From assembly GCA_963760935.1 (NCBI GenBank), contig CAVXFB010000008.1, positions 868,001 through 932,000 of the forward strand: 64,000 nucleotides of DNA, written 5' to 3'. Numbering within the stretch: position 1 is the stretch's first letter; every line of letters starts with the position of its first letter. The notes beneath the pieces are model-generated. The model ran no database searches. It was given only the letters and a program-made list of their open reading frames with translations, and was not told where the DNA came from. Source of the DNA: CAVXFB01 sp963760935 (GTDB lineage Bacteria > Planctomycetota > Planctomycetia > Pirellulales > Thermoguttaceae). Below, piece after piece: positions 1 through 10,947 of this stretch. Made by a program: the position numbers and the translations under genes.

Positions 1-578
1 TCAGCGATCGGCCGGAGCTTCTGACCGATCTTTGGCAGCATGTCGATGTGGCCCCAGAAGGCGTACAGGTCTTGCGTCTTGCGGAAGCCGTAGTTCTCGA
101 TCAGCCGCTCGTAGTACGGCGGATTGTAGGTCATCATGAACGTGGGCGTCGAATCGAAGCCGTCGATGAGCAAGCCGATCTCGTAGTTCAGCGACGGGTT
201 GGTTGGCCCACGAACTTGGTGAATATCTTGATCGGCGAACCAGCGGCGAACGGCGTCGAACAGCCCGTTGGCCGCCTCTTGATCGTCGCGGCATTCGAAG
301 AAGCCGAAAAATCCGCGGCGATCATTATATTGAGCGATGTGCCCCTGGTTGAGAATCGCCGCGATGCGTCCGCAGACTGTTCCGTCGCGATAGGCGAGAA
401 ACGTTTGGATCGAGTTCCGGGCGTAAAAAGGATGCGGCTTATAGCCGACCATCTCCTTCTGGTTTACGCGCAGGGGCGGAATCCAGTACGGGTCGTCACG
501 GTATAACGTCCAGGGGAACTGAAGGAACTGCTTTTTTTGCCGGGCGCCGACAACCCGTTGGATCACTAGATTCGACAT
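1..578 (-). CDS. GNAT-like acyltransferase (YghO-like), 3' end off window
   Basis: Only the first 192 or so residues are visible; the gene continues past the left edge. Reading starts at the ATG at 576-578. The segment WTLYRDDPYWIPPL followed by KPHPFY and a run reading FLAYRDGTVCGRIAAI is typical of the YghO-like branch of the GNAT superfamily, in which a conserved aromatic/RDDP stretch precedes the acyl-CoA-binding fold. A second block, RGPTNPSLNYEIGLLIDGF, also fits that family. The substrate of these proteins is not known to me. The gene stands alone, with ftsH on the same strand upstream after a 134-base gap. The family call is from recalled similarity; function is inference. Confidence 0.6.
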   Translation of the reverse strand, partial: MSNLVIQRVVGARQKKQFLQFPWTLYRDDPYWIPPLRVNQKEMVGYKPHPFYARNSIQTFLAYRDGTVCGRIAAILNQGHIAQYNDRRGFFGFFECRDDQEAANGLFDAVRRWFADQDIHQVRGPTNPSLNYEIGLLIDGFDSTPTFMMTYNPPYYERLIENYGFRKTQDLYAFWGHIDMLPKIGQKLRPIA

Positions 579-712
579 GGGGACCGATTCTACCCGGTCG
601 AGAATGGCAGCGTCAAGCTAAACGGGAGCGGGGCCAGTAGCGATCATCGAATGTCGGAATAGAAGTGCCGAAGACCGACACTTCTCGGCTTCCAGCCTGT
701 ATCCCTATTCTT

Positions 713-2757
713 TCACCCGGTCTCGGCCTTCTTGGCGTCGGCCGAAGGCCCTGAGTCGTCGGCCGGTCGTCGTGGGGCGGCATCGGCGGTTCCCGGCGCC
801 AGCATGGCGCTCGGGGCGTTGGCCTCGATCACGTCGCGGAGTTCGTCCGTATCGATCACTTCCTTTTCGATCAGACGTTCTGCCAAGGCTACCAGAGCCG
901 TGCGGCGGTTCTGCAGAATGCCGCGGACGACGCTGAGCGACTTTTCGATGATTCGGGCGATTTCTTCATCGATTTCCTGACTGGTGTGCTCGCTGTGCGT
1001 CCGATCCCGCGGGAAGTCGTCGCCGGCGGCCAGGAAGGCCGAGCGGCGGCTCTCGCGGAAGGTAACTCGTCCGAGGCGGCTCATGCCGTAGTCCATCACC
1101 ATGCTTCGAGCCAGCTCGGTGGCACGCTCGAGGTCGTTCTGGGCACCGGTCGAAACGTCGCCGAATATGATCTCTTCGCCGACCGTGCCTGCCAGCAACA
1201 CGTGGATGCGGCTCTCCAACTCGCTCTGCGTCATCAGGTAGCGATCCCCCTCGGGGCGCTGCATCGTGTAGCCAAGGGCGGCCAACCCGCGAGGGATGAT
1301 AGACACTTTGTGCACGGGGTCGGTGTTGGGCAGGCTGTAGGCCACCAGGGCGTGGGCGCTCTCGTGATAGGCGACGCGCTGCTTTTCATCGGCGTGCATT
1401 ACCCGCTGCTTCTTTTCGAGGCCGGCCGTTACCCGCTCCACTCCCTCGTTGAACTCGTCCATCGTGACTGCCGGCTTGGCCTTTCGCGCGGCCAACAGGG
1501 CGGCCTCGTTGACGAGATTCGCCAAGTCGGCCCCGACGAAACCGGACGTGATGCGGGCCACCGCCTGAAGGTCGACCGCTTCGCCCAGCTTGACCTTGGC
1601 CACGTGGACCTTGAGGATTTGCTCGCGGCCGCGTACGTCGGGCCGATCGACCAACACGTGCCGGTCGAAACGTCCGGGTCGCAACAGGGCCGGATCGAGC
1701 GTTTCGGGACGATTCGTGGCGGCCGTTACGATGACGCCGCTATTCGAGGTAAAGCCGTCCATTTCGACCAGCAGCGCATTGAGGGTCTGCTCGCGCTCGT
1801 CGTGGCCGCCGACGACGCTCGAACCGCGGGTCTTGCCCAGCGCGTCGAGCTCGTCGATGAAGATGATGCAGGGGGACTTGGCTTGGGCCTGCTGGAACAT
1901 GTCGCGGACACGTGCGGCGCCGACGCCGACGAACATTTCCACGAAGTCGGAGCCCGACAGGCTGAAGAAGGGCACGCCCGCCTCGCCGGCGATAGCCTTG
2001 GCCAACAGCGTCTTGCCGGTGCCCGGAGGGCCGACCAACAGCACGCCCTTGGGGATGCGTCCGCCGAGGACCTGGTATTTTTCGGGCGAGCGGAGAAAAT
2101 CGACCACCTCGCGAAGCTCGTCGACGGCCTCGTCGATGCCGGCCACGTCGTTGAAGCTGATGCCCAAGTCTTCCTGAGCGTAGAGCTTGCCGCGGCTGCG
2201 GCCGAAGGCCATGGCCGAACCGGTGCCGCCGAGCCGCCGCATCATGATGAAGAAGACGGCCACGATCAACACCATGAAGAAGAACATCGGCATGAGGCTT
2301 TTCCAGCCGCTGGGCGCTTCCTCGCCACGCACCGTGAACCCGCGCTTCTCGCCAGATCGGCCAGCGCGTTGTTGTCGTTTTCCAGACCAAGCCGGTCGGT
2401 GCGCAGCAGGACGTTGGTTTCTTCCTTGCCGGCCTCGGGCCCGATGACCTTCCGCGTCACTTTGCCGGTAATTTCGTGCAGGCCAAACTTGAGATCTTCG
2501 AGATTCGAGTAGCGGACCTCTTCCTCCTTGCCGTTGTTGGTCTCTTTGACCGTGATCGAGGCCTTGGGGTTGTTTCCCTTCTCAATCAGTTTGACCAGAT
2601 CGGTGTAGGGCAGCTTCGCTTGGGCGCCGCCCTCGATCAGGCTCACGACAAACAGGGTGGCCACCGCGAGCAACAGCACGTACCAGATGACGTTTCCACC
2701 CATGTTGGGCGTTTTCCGGTCCGGCGGGCGATTCGATTCGGGCTGATTATTCGGCAT
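713..2757 (-). CDS. ftsH: ATP-dependent zinc metalloprotease FtsH (single frameshift)
   Basis: Membrane-anchored AAA+ protease that extracts and degrades damaged or regulatory proteins at the inner membrane. After repairing one missing base the protein is about 681 residues, the usual FtsH length. An N-terminal membrane segment (VIWYVLLLAVATLFVVSLI), a short periplasmic domain and a second membrane segment (MFFFMVLIVAVFFIM) precede the AAA module. Walker A GPPGTGKT lies near residue 243, Walker B IIFIDE near 298, the second region of homology reads ATNRPETLDPALLRPGRFDR, and the zinc motif is HESAH near 465. The frame breaks at about 2350-2356, where ALADL should continue into EKRGFTVRGEE; one C missing from a CC pair explains it. 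A real ftsH is expected to be intact. Confidence 0.95.
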
Positions 2758-2833
2758 CTATGGATTCCCTTGGAGAGGCAGATTTACCATAATTGTACCA
2801 CGTTGATGGAAGCAGTGCGGCAAGGCCGAAGGA

Positions 2834-2858
2834 GTAGGTCAGGCACAGCCTGAACTAC
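2834..2858. repeat. palindromic hairpin repeat between ftsH and dxr
   Basis: Arms GTAGGTCAGGC and GCCTGAACTAC flank a 3-base loop, with one mismatch. It lies between the divergent ftsH and dxr genes and resembles the REP-type palindromes found elsewhere in this window. It has no T-tract, so a terminator role is not indicated. Confidence 0.6.
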
Positions 2859-2879
2859 GAGGATTCTCTAATTTCTCGC

Positions 2880-4042
2880 ATGAACGACCGCGCGACTAAT
2901 GTGGCCATCCTGGGATCGACCGGCAGCATCGGTCGCAGCACGCTGGAGGTGATTGCCGCCTCGGGGAGCAGGCTGCGTGCCGTGGGGCTATCGGCCCATA
3001 GTAATACGGAACTGCTGCTGCAACAGGCCACGGCTGTCCGACCCCGCATAATCGTTGTGACCGATTCGGCGGCCGCCGCTCGGCAGAACTGGTCGGAGCT
3101 GCCACGCGACGTGGAATTGCTCGTCGGCGCCGAGGCCGTGGCGCGGCTGGCGGCCGATGCGGACGTCGATATCGTGGTATCGGCCATCGTGGGCAGTGCC
3201 GGACTTCGCGGCACTTGGGCGGCGTTGGAGGCGGGCAAGACTGTCGCCTTGGCAAATAAAGAAAGCCTCGTGGTCGGCGGGCCGCTGGTGATGGAACTGG
3301 CTCGGGAGAAAAACGCCAAGATCCTGCCTGTCGACAGCGAGCACAGTGCGGTGTTTCAGGCGTTAGCGGCCGGCGCCGGGACGAGGTGCGGCGGGTGATC
3401 CTGACAGCCAGTGGAGGGCCTTTTCGCACGCATTCGCTGGAGCAGCTTTCGCGGGTAACGGTGGCCGATGCGCTGGCCCATCCGACTTGGGAAATGGGTC
3501 CGAAAATAACGGTTGATTCGGCTACACTGATGAACAAGGCCCTGGAGATCATCGAGGCCCGCTGGCTGTTCGGGCTTCGGGCCGATCAAATCGCCGTGGT
3601 GATCCACCCGCAATCGATCGTACATTCGATGGTAGAATACATGGACGGTTCGGTGATTGCCCAGCTTAGCCCACCGGACATGAAGTTGCCGATCCAGTAT
3701 GCGTTGACGTGGCCGAAGCGTTGCGATGGGGTGGCGGCGAAGCTGGATTGGAGCCGCGCGATGGAATTGCGTTTCGAGCCACCGGATTTCGAGCGGTTCG
3801 GCGCGCTGGGGCTGGGGCTGGAAGCGGCGGCGGCCGGCGGAACGGCCGGGGCCGTCCTGAACGGGGCCAACGAGGCTGCTGTGGCGGCGTTTCTCGACGG
3901 ACGGCTGGGCTTCCACGAGATCGTGCCCACCTGCCGGAGCATTTTAGAAAACCACGAGTTTGAACCCCGACCGAATCTCGAGCAGGTGCTCGAAGCCGAC
4001 CGTTGGGCACGCCAGGAGGTACTGCATTGTTGTACGCGATAG
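2880..4042 (+). CDS. dxr: 1-deoxy-D-xylulose 5-phosphate reductoisomerase (single frameshift)
   Basis: Second step of the MEP pathway: NADPH-dependent conversion of DXP to 2-C-methyl-D-erythritol 4-phosphate. The N-terminal part has the NADPH-binding signature VAILGSTGSIGRSTLEVI and the block ALANKESLVVGG; the metal-binding and catalytic part has ILPVDSEHSAVFQ. A frame break at about 3379-3382 interrupts the protein; one G missing from a GGGG run restores AGAGDEVRRVILTASGGPFR, and the second half continues with HPTWEMGPKITVDSATLMNK and a C-terminal domain with LNGANE. The repaired length is about 387 residues, normal for Dxr. The 3' end overlaps the proposed start of rseP by 16 bases, an arrangement typical of translational coupling. 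Confidence 0.93.
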
Positions 4043-6106
4043 GGCTCACCGTTGTCATTTTGATGGTCGCCGTCGGCCTCGGATTCGTCATATTCGTCCA
4101 TGAGCTGGGCCACTTCCTGGTGGCCAAGGCCTGCGGCGTGAAGTGCGAGAAGTTCTACCTCGGCTTCGATATCGGTGGCTGGAAGCTATGCAAGTTTCAA
4201 TGGGGCGAAACCGAGTACGGCATCGGCATCTTGCCGCTGGGCGGATACGTGAAAATGCTCGGCCAGGAGGACAATCCGTCGAAGCTGGCCGAAGAAATCG
4301 AGCGAGCGAAGAAAGGTGACGAGGGGCGGGTGGCGGGGGACGGGGGAGACGCTCCAAACGCCGAGCAAGCACCGACTTCAGAGTCTCCCGCCTACGATCC
4401 CCGCAGCTTTTTGGCGAAGAGCGTGCCGCAGCGGATGGCGATCATTTCGGCCGGCGTGATCATGAACGTTATCTTCGCTTTTTTCATGGCAGTAGTGGCT
4501 TATAGCCTTGGCGTCGAACAAATCCCGTGCGTCATCGGCACGGTCTTTCCCGGCGAGCCCGCATGGCAAGCCGACCTGCAACCGGGCGATGAAATCCTCC
4601 AAATTGCCGGCAAGAAAATGAGTCAGTTCCGCGATCTGCAAGCGGCCATTTCGCTCGGCAACATTCCTGAAGAAGGAGTGCCGCTCTTGGTCCGGCGCCC
4701 CGGAGTCAAAGAGCCGATGCGCGTGATGGTCAAGCCCGACCGATCACGAGGCGCATTCGTCATCGGCGTCGGCAGTGGCGTAACGACCCGGTTGCCATCC
4801 GGCACCGCGACGTGGCTCGTCCATCATCGACCTTTCGTCGTGCCGGGTTCGGCCGCCGATCGTGCATCGCCTCCTTTCGAAAACGGCGACAAGGTCGTGA
4901 AGATCGACGGCGTGCCGACGGCCAACTACGCACAGATCAACGAGCAATTGGCCCGCAATGCCGATCGAAAGATCACGGTAACCGTCGAGCGAGCCAACGC
5001 GTCCAGTGCGGTTGACATTTCCGTCGGTCCGGAGCCCATGCGAATCATTGGCCTGGAAATGGAGATGGGGCCGATCACGGCCATCCAAGCCGATTCACCA
5101 GCGGCCGAGGCAGGCGTGCAGCCCGGTGATCGCATCGAGTCGATCGACGGCAACCCGCCCGGCGATCCCATGACGCTGGCGGATCGCCTTCGCCGCCGCG
5201 CAGGCCAGAAGATCAAGATGACAGTCCTGCGAGGCGAATCCAAGACGCCGGTTACGCTGACGATGCAAGTTCGCCAAGGGGCCCAGTGCTCCGCACCGCC
5301 AATCATCGTTAATAGCCCGGTGGCCGTCGACGCGATTGGAGTCGCATATCATGTGATCGCATCTGTGCAGCACGTTGCGGACGGCAGCCCCGCCGCCAAA
5401 GCCGACCTGAAGCCGGGCGACGTCCTTCTGAGCACTACCTTGAATCCTCCCAGCGAAGAAACGCTACGGAAACTCCAGTTTGAACAGCCGAAGTCGACCG
5501 TCCCGCTCGGCGAAGACGCGCACAACTGGCCTTACGTCATCAGTTTCCTGCAATCATGCGTGCCGGACACAACCGTCAGCCTGACGTTTACTCGCGGCGA
5601 TAAGAAGCAAACGGTCGAGGACCTCGCACCGATCGCATCGTCCGATTGGTTCAATCCGGACCGGGGCCTGTTGTTCGAGCCGCTGACGGTAGATCGAAAG
5701 GCAGACAGCTTTGCCGACGCGCTCGCACTGGGCGGCCGAGAAACGCTGGATCAAGTGACGCTCGTCTACCGCACACTAAAGGCCATCGGGACGAACCGCG
5801 TCTCGGCGCGTAACCTCGGCGGACCCGTGATGATCGCAAAAGTGGCGGCCGCCTACGCCGACCGCGGCAGCGCCGAGTTGCTAATCTTCCTCACCATGCT
5901 CGAGCGCCAACCTCGCCGTGTTGAACATCCTGCCGATCCCGGTGCTGGACGGCGGACATCTCATGTTCCTGGCCTACGAAGGCGTCCGCGGCAAGCCGGC
6001 CAACGAACGCGTGCAGATCGTGCTGACCTACATCGGCCTGGGATTGATCATCGCCTTGATGGTCTGGGTGATGGGCCTGGACTTTGGGCTCATCTCGCGG
6101 CGATAG
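4027..6106 (+). CDS. rseP: RseP-like site-2 metalloprotease with several PDZ repeats (single frameshift)
   Basis: Intramembrane zinc protease of the M50 family, which cleaves anti-sigma factors or signal-peptide remnants in the membrane. TTG at 4027 is the likely start because AGGAGGT ends six bases before it; an upstream in-frame TTG at 4003 lacks this. The first membrane segment contains FVHELGHFLVAKACGVKC (HExxH zinc site), and the C-terminal segment contains LNILPIPVLDGGH, which supplies the third zinc ligand. Between them I count up to four PDZ-like blocks, each with a ...AxxAGLxPGD-type core (for example AWQADLQPGD, AAEAGVQPGD, AAKADLKPGD), more than the two of E. coli RseP. One extra base near 5900-5905 shifts the frame just before LNILPIPVL. 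Repaired length is about 692 residues. Confidence 0.9.
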
Positions 6107-6189
6107 GCAGACAAACGGCGCCACGGAGGCACGAAGGATACGGAGACGGACGAAGCTCCTATGTAAGAACTGGACTTTTGCAAATTCGT

Positions 6190-6212
6190 CCCCTCTCCCT
6201 CTGGGAGAGGGG
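6190..6212. repeat. palindromic hairpin CCCCTCTCCC/GGGAGAGGGG
   Basis: A perfect 10-base inverted repeat with a 3-base loop follows rseP and precedes the convergent DUF4340 gene. It is followed by a second GAGGGTGAGGG stretch. The position between convergent genes would suit a bidirectional terminator, but the sequence also matches the repeat style of 8066-8117. Confidence 0.6.
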
Positions 6213-6274
6213 CAGAGGGTGAGGGTTTGGAGAAGATCAACCAAATGGTAAATCGGTTTCTCCGTGGTCCTTTC

Positions 6275-8008
6275 TTATTTTCCGCCGGGCCCTTCGGCCT
6301 TTAGTCTTTCAAGACTCTCCGAGGGTGTGGCCCCAACGCTGCCGGCGTGCTGGTCCTTCTTTCCGGCGGCCTGATCCTTCGGTTTTTCCTTCTTCTTGAA
6401 AATGTCGTCGTGACCGAGATGGATCTTGCGGTAGACGTCGTCCGAGATGACGTAGTACCAGTCGGCAAAGCGGGCGTTGAGCTCGCCAACGTGTTTCTTG
6501 CCGTCGGCAACCTTCTGGTCGTACTCGTCCTGCTTCCGCTTGTTCTCCTTCTCGATCCGCTCGCGCTCGGCCTTCGCGGCATCCTCGGGCTTGGCCACCG
6601 ACTTCCCGGCGTCGGGCTTCTTCTGGTCGGCTTTCGTGTCTGCCGATTTCTTTTCATCCGCCTTCTTATCGTCTGCCTTCTTGTCGTCCGCCTTCTTCAC
6701 ATTAGCAGGCGTCTTGTCGGCTTCCTTCTTGACCTCGGGCAGCGGCTCAAGCGTGGGCTTGGCGATCATGTCGGGATTGAACTCGGCCATTACGAACAGG
6801 TAGCGGTTCAAGCCGGTGCCAGTCTTCGATTCCTGCTCCTTGTTGCCATCTTTGGCCGCGTCCTTCGCCTTGTCCTTCATCTTCGACGGCCCGCTGCCGG
6901 CAATATCACCGAAGCGGAGGACGTACTCGACGCCGTCTTTCATCAACAGACGGATTTCGCCTTCATTCGAGTAGATTTCGACGGGGCCATTCTCCTGCAA
7001 CTGGGCGGGGAAGAAACCCTTGTCCTCCAACGACTCGCGGGCGGGTCCGCGATCGGGGAAGTTCGCCGCCACCTTCAGATCGGCGCTCAGGCCGGCCGGT
7101 TTGCGGCTGACGTCGACGATCTTCAGGTCGTCGAGGGCCGATTTGAGTTCGTCCAATTTCGCCGCGTTCAGTTCCTCGTCGGCCGGCATTTTCACCGGCG
7201 CCCAGCGCCAACCCTGCTCGGCCTTATCGTCCACGACGAACTTCTCGTCCGCATCGAGCTTCCAATGCGGTTCGGCCGTGTCGCTGTAGTCAATACGCAT
7301 CTTGCCACGCTGCACGATGGCCGGGCCCTGGTTGGTCAGGCGGATGGCGTAATCGTGGATGCGGGCTTGCTTCATGTCGAAGGAATTGATGCCCAAGAGA
7401 TTTCGTTCGATCCAATTCTCGAACTTCGTCGAGAGTTTGTCGGTTTTGACCTCGACGATGTAGATAGGCGATTCGCCCACCTTGCGGACGTAGCGGAGAT
7501 TCGCGCGGCCGGGCACTTCCTTACCGATGACCAGGGCCAGGAGTTGATTGCCGTCCGCGTCCTTCATGATCACGCGGGTGCCGACGCCTGTCTCACCGAG
7601 TTTGGGTGGCTTGCTGGGGTCGGGATCGATGACGCCATATTCGCGTTCGTCGCCTTGGTTGGTGCTGACCATCTCGATCACTTTCAGTCCCATCAGGCCC
7701 GCGGCGGCCTGGGCCACCTGATCCTTCGCATCGGCCGGATAGTCATCGTGCGAGGGGATCGACCAGCGGGGCGCACCTTTCACGTCGACTTGCGCAACCC
7801 GGAAGGGATGCACTTGGCCGCGTTGGTCATCAAACTCGACGATTTCCAAACTGGTGACCGCCAGGGGGTTGGTGAACTTAGGATAGAGCGGCTGATTCCG
7901 CACGTCTTCCGGGCGGGAGACGCTCAGCGAGGGGCGCGTGACAACGGCCAACAGCACCACGGCCGCCGCGATGGCGACGAAAGTCAGAGTTTTTGCGTTT
8001 TCGTTCAT
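6275..8008 (-). CDS. DUF4340 domain protein of the gliding-type ABC system
   Basis: A 577-residue membrane-anchored protein with one N-terminal transmembrane segment (TFVAIAAAVVLLAVV) and a large exported part. The DUF4340 pattern, with WSIPSHDDYPADAKDQV and a following stretch on loss of a substrate or linkage measure (TRVIMKDADGNQLLALVIGK), occurs in proteins encoded beside GldF/GldG-like ABC transporters. The C-terminal quarter is extraordinarily lysine- and aspartate-rich, with repeated KKADDKKADDKKADEKK, and then returns to an ordered segment with FADWYYVISDDVYRKI. It is the last gene of the ABC operon, 114 bases after the permease fusion. The actual role of this family is unknown to me; association with the transporter is from context. 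Confidence 0.8.
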   Translation of the reverse strand: MNENAKTLTFVAIAAAVVLLAVVTRPSLSVSRPEDVRNQPLYPKFTNPLAVTSLEIVEFDDQRGQVHPFRVAQVDVKGAPRWSIPSHDDYPADAKDQVAQAAAGLMGLKVIEMVSTNQGDEREYGVIDPDPSKPPKLGETGVGTRVIMKDADGNQLLALVIGKEVPGRANLRYVRKVGESPIYIVEVKTDKLSTKFENWIERNLLGINSFDMKQARIHDYAIRLTNQGPAIVQRGKMRIDYSDTAEPHWKLDADEKFVVDDKAEQGWRWAPVKMPADEELNAAKLDELKSALDDLKIVDVSRKPAGLSADLKVAANFPDRGPARESLEDKGFFPAQLQENGPVEIYSNEGEIRLLMKDGVEYVLRFGDIAGSGPSKMKDKAKDAAKDGNKEQESKTGTGLNRYLFVMAEFNPDMIAKPTLEPLPEVKKEADKTPANVKKADDKKADDKKADEKKSADTKADQKKPDAGKSVAKPEDAAKAERERIEKENKRKQDEYDQKVADGKKHVGELNARFADWYYVISDDVYRKIHLGHDDIFKKKEKPKDQAAGKKDQHAGSVGATPSESLERLKAEGPGGK

Positions 8009-8065
8009 ATGTCGTTCTCAGCTATCAATCGAAAATGTCAGAACCGTACGGCCGGTTTCGCGTCC

Positions 8066-8117
8066 CCCTCACCCTAGCCCTCTCCCGACCAACCTTCGGT
8101 CGGTGCCCGGAGAGGGG
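8066..8117. repeat. REP-type palindrome between the permease fusion and DUF4340 gene
   Basis: An outer imperfect pair, CCCCCTCACC...CTCTCCC against GGAGAGGGGAC, encloses an inner hairpin CCGACCAACCTTCGGTCGG. The stop codon of the upstream gene lies within a few bases of its edge (8123-8125). Confidence 0.6.
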
Positions 8118-8122
8118 ACTTT

Positions 8123-10907
8123 TCACCGCAGTCTCGATCGTGACACGCCTTCACGCTCGCGCTCGCGGCGGATGAAGAACACCATCACCGCCAACATCAG
8201 CGGCAGGATGGGCGGCAACAGGATCGCCCACAGCTTGTAACCGAGTTGCACCGAGTCGACCTTCGACTTCAATGCGGTTTCGATCTTGGTGATATCCCGA
8301 TCTTTTTCGTCGCTGAACTGCTTGAGCTTGGCGGTTCTTTCCTGTTCGAGAGTCTCCTGCATCATGCCCACCTGAATGGCCATCTGCTGGATGTCGAGAT
8401 TCTTCTGTTTCTTCAGATCGGCGAGCTTGTCCATGATTTCCTGCTGCTCGCGCTTCTCTTCCTCGTCGAACTTCTTGATGTACTCTTCGCGCTTATCGGA
8501 GGCCTCCTGCTTGGCAGCCTTGGTGCGCTCTTCGATGCGGGCGAGCGTGCGGTGATGCGGGCGGCGCTTGCGGATGTCGATAAAGCGCGAGTCGCCAGCC
8601 AATTCATCGAGCACGTTGAGGACGAAGGTGACGTTGTCGAAATTGAAATTCACGCCCATCTCGGGCATCTCGCCTTGCTCGCGCAGACGGAAGATCGTGG
8701 GCGAAAGCATGTCGACATCGGCCACCAGGACGACGTTGACGTTCGCTTTGCGCAGGCTTTTGTTCGGCCTTCTTCTCAGCCGATTTATCGTCTTTCTTCT
8801 GCGGTTCTTCCGACGGTGAGTCAATCTGCACCTTGCCCTCGATGTGGGCAGCAAGATCGTAGGACCGATTGGTCGGAAACAGCCGCCGGTTGGGGTTCAG
8901 TTCGCCGCGCGGGCCGAACGGCGTCATCTGCATGAGTTCGTTGAAGCGGACGGTGCCGGTTCGCTCGCCGGTCTTCACCAGCGGCTCGAAATGCAGATCG
9001 GAGCTGGCGCTGTTCAATTGCACGATCGCGCCCGGGAACGGGAAGAGCAATTGTTGCAGGCCGGAGCTGATCGGATCTTTCGGATCGAACGGCGGTTTGG
9101 CCCCGCAGGCCGCGTCGACAAACACAAACTCCTTGTTGCGGTTGAAGTCCGTGAACTTGGGGTAGGGGTTGTAGTCTTGCCAGATGACCTGATCCGGAGA
9201 AAAATCGACGCCCAACAGGTGCCATAGCTTGCTAATGTCTCCCTTGGGTGGCGATTGCATGCCGCCGAACATCGGGTTCATGCCGCCGGGCGATTGGCGG
9301 GGCGAACTGGTGGCCGGCACGCCGCCGCTGAACATCGGCGCGGGATCCTCGAAGATGGCCGTGGGCTGGCCGTTTTCGACCGCAGCGATGAAGTTGGCCA
9401 TCTCGGCCGGGCCCAACGACGAAGGTTGCACGGCCAATAAGGCGTCGTACTTCTCGGTGATCGGCTTGGCGGGGTCGACGCGAACCACTTCATATTGCTT
9501 CTCCAACTCGTCGATGATCGGCCAGCTTTGACTGGACGACATCGTCTGCATGTTGAAGCTGCCGAAAAGCTGGGCGTCGGTCTTAAGGATGCCGATCTTC
9601 TTCCGCTTCTGTTGGCTGACGGTGGCCAGCGATCGCACCAATTCGTATTCGATGGGGATACCGCGGTCGATGAAGACCGAGGGCACTTTCTGCACGCCAC
9701 AGCTCATTGCCACGTTGAGGTAGATATACTCCTGAGAGACGGTCCCGTGGCTAAGCGTGGTGACTTGCCGCGGCTCGATGCCGTAGCGTTTGTCGGCCAA
9801 GGCGGCTTCCTGGCTATAGCGGTCGGTATCGTGGATTTGCACATGGACCTTCGCGCCGCCAAGAGCCTGCAACTCGCGGAGCGTGGTCAGCAGATTCAGT
9901 CGTGTTTGCACATACGATTCGGGCACGCTGGGGCTGATGAAAGCCTCGATCATCACTGGCCGATCGACCTTGAGGTTCTTGATCAGATCGTACGTTTGCG
10001 GCGACAGGGAACTGAGTTGTTCGCTGCTGATGTCCAGCCGCTCGTCGTGCGACTGGAGCATGACGACCGCGCCCGCCGCGATGACCACCAGGGCCAGCGT
10101 TCGGGCCGCGTAATGGGCGGCCAGCAGCCAGCGGCGCGGACCGGTGAACCAGTGACGTTGACCGATCAAGACCATGCTCACGTAGAGCATGACCGCCAGG
10201 ATGGCGAGGAAATAGGTCACGCCGGTGAGCGTCACGACGCCGCGGGCGAAGTCGGATAGGCGCTGGGTAACGCTCCAGTTGGCGATGGCCAAGACGCCCT
10301 GCCGCCCGAGGCTGCCGAAAATCGTGTCGGCCCACATCAGGAACACCAGCGGCATGTTGAACAGCACGCCGAGGACGAAGGCGATCGTGACGTTGTTGGT
10401 GAGAAACGAGGCGATCAGTCCGATGGCCAGCATCGCCAACCCGACTAGCCAGTAACCGATGTACGTGCTCACGAACAGGCCCAGATCGAGCCGCGGCACG
10501 ATGGCGATCCAGGCGTCGGCGCTGGCGAGATTGTTCAATACCAGGTAGTTGCACAGGAGCGAGAACAGCAGCGAGACGCTGAAAATGCCCACGGCGGCCA
10601 GGTATTTGCCCAGCACGATGTCGAAATCGCGGGCGGGGATCGTCAGTAGCAGTTCATCGGTCCCTTGCTTGCGTTCGTCGGCCCAAATCCCCATCGTGAT
10701 CGTGGGGATGTAGATGAGCATGATGTAGGGGAACCAAAATGTGAGCTGGTCCAGGTTGGCCAGATTATTGCTGAAGAACGCGGGCACCCAGAACGCTGCC
10801 AGAGCGCCGAAGAAGACGAACAGGCAGATGAACACATAGCCTGTTGGACTGGCGAAATAGCTAACGAAGTTCCGCCGAAAAACGGCCCTTAGCACGTTGG
10901 TGTTCAT
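8123..10907 (-). CDS. GldF-GldG fusion: ABC-2 permease joined to auxiliary domain (single frameshift)
   Basis: Residues 1-240 are an ABC-2-type permease with six predicted membrane segments, beginning FRRNFVSYFASPTGYVFI, and containing GIWADERKQGTDELLLT. After about residue 270 the protein becomes a GldG-like ABC auxiliary domain, with LSPQTYDLIKNLKVDRPVMI and a later IGILKTDAQLFGSF region, and it ends with a coiled-coil (REEYIKKFDEEEKREQQEI) and a C-terminal membrane helix (LWAILLPPILPLMLAVMVFFI). The frame breaks at about 8755-8770, in the lysine-rich linker before KANVNVVLVADVDML; one extra base is the simplest explanation. Repaired length is about 927 residues. GldF and GldG are separate proteins in Bacteroidetes gliding systems; the fused form with an adjacent ATPase is typical of planctomycetes. 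What it transports is not known. Confidence 0.88.
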
Positions 10908-10914
10908 AACCGAA

Positions 10915-10947
10915 GGGATTGGGGATTAGGGATTGGGGGTTTTGGGG
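10915..10947 (+). repeat. G-tract block capable of forming a G-quadruplex
   Basis: Five runs of three to five G separated by 3-4 bases (GGG-ATT-GGGG-ATTA-GGG-ATT-GGGGG-TTTT-GGGG) fill the gap between the ABC ATPase gene and the permease fusion gene. Both genes are on the minus strand, so the G-rich strand is the template strand and the transcript would be C-rich here. Confidence 0.75.

Noticed and set aside
986..2512. 508-residue plus-strand open frame opposite ftsH
   Set aside because: It is the antisense shadow of ftsH; the amino acid sequence has no family features and the ftsH reading on the other strand is certain.
6347..8077. 576-residue plus-strand open frame opposite the DUF4340 gene
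   Set aside because: The valine/leucine-rich reading is the complement of the lysine-rich DUF4340 protein and carries no recognisable domain.
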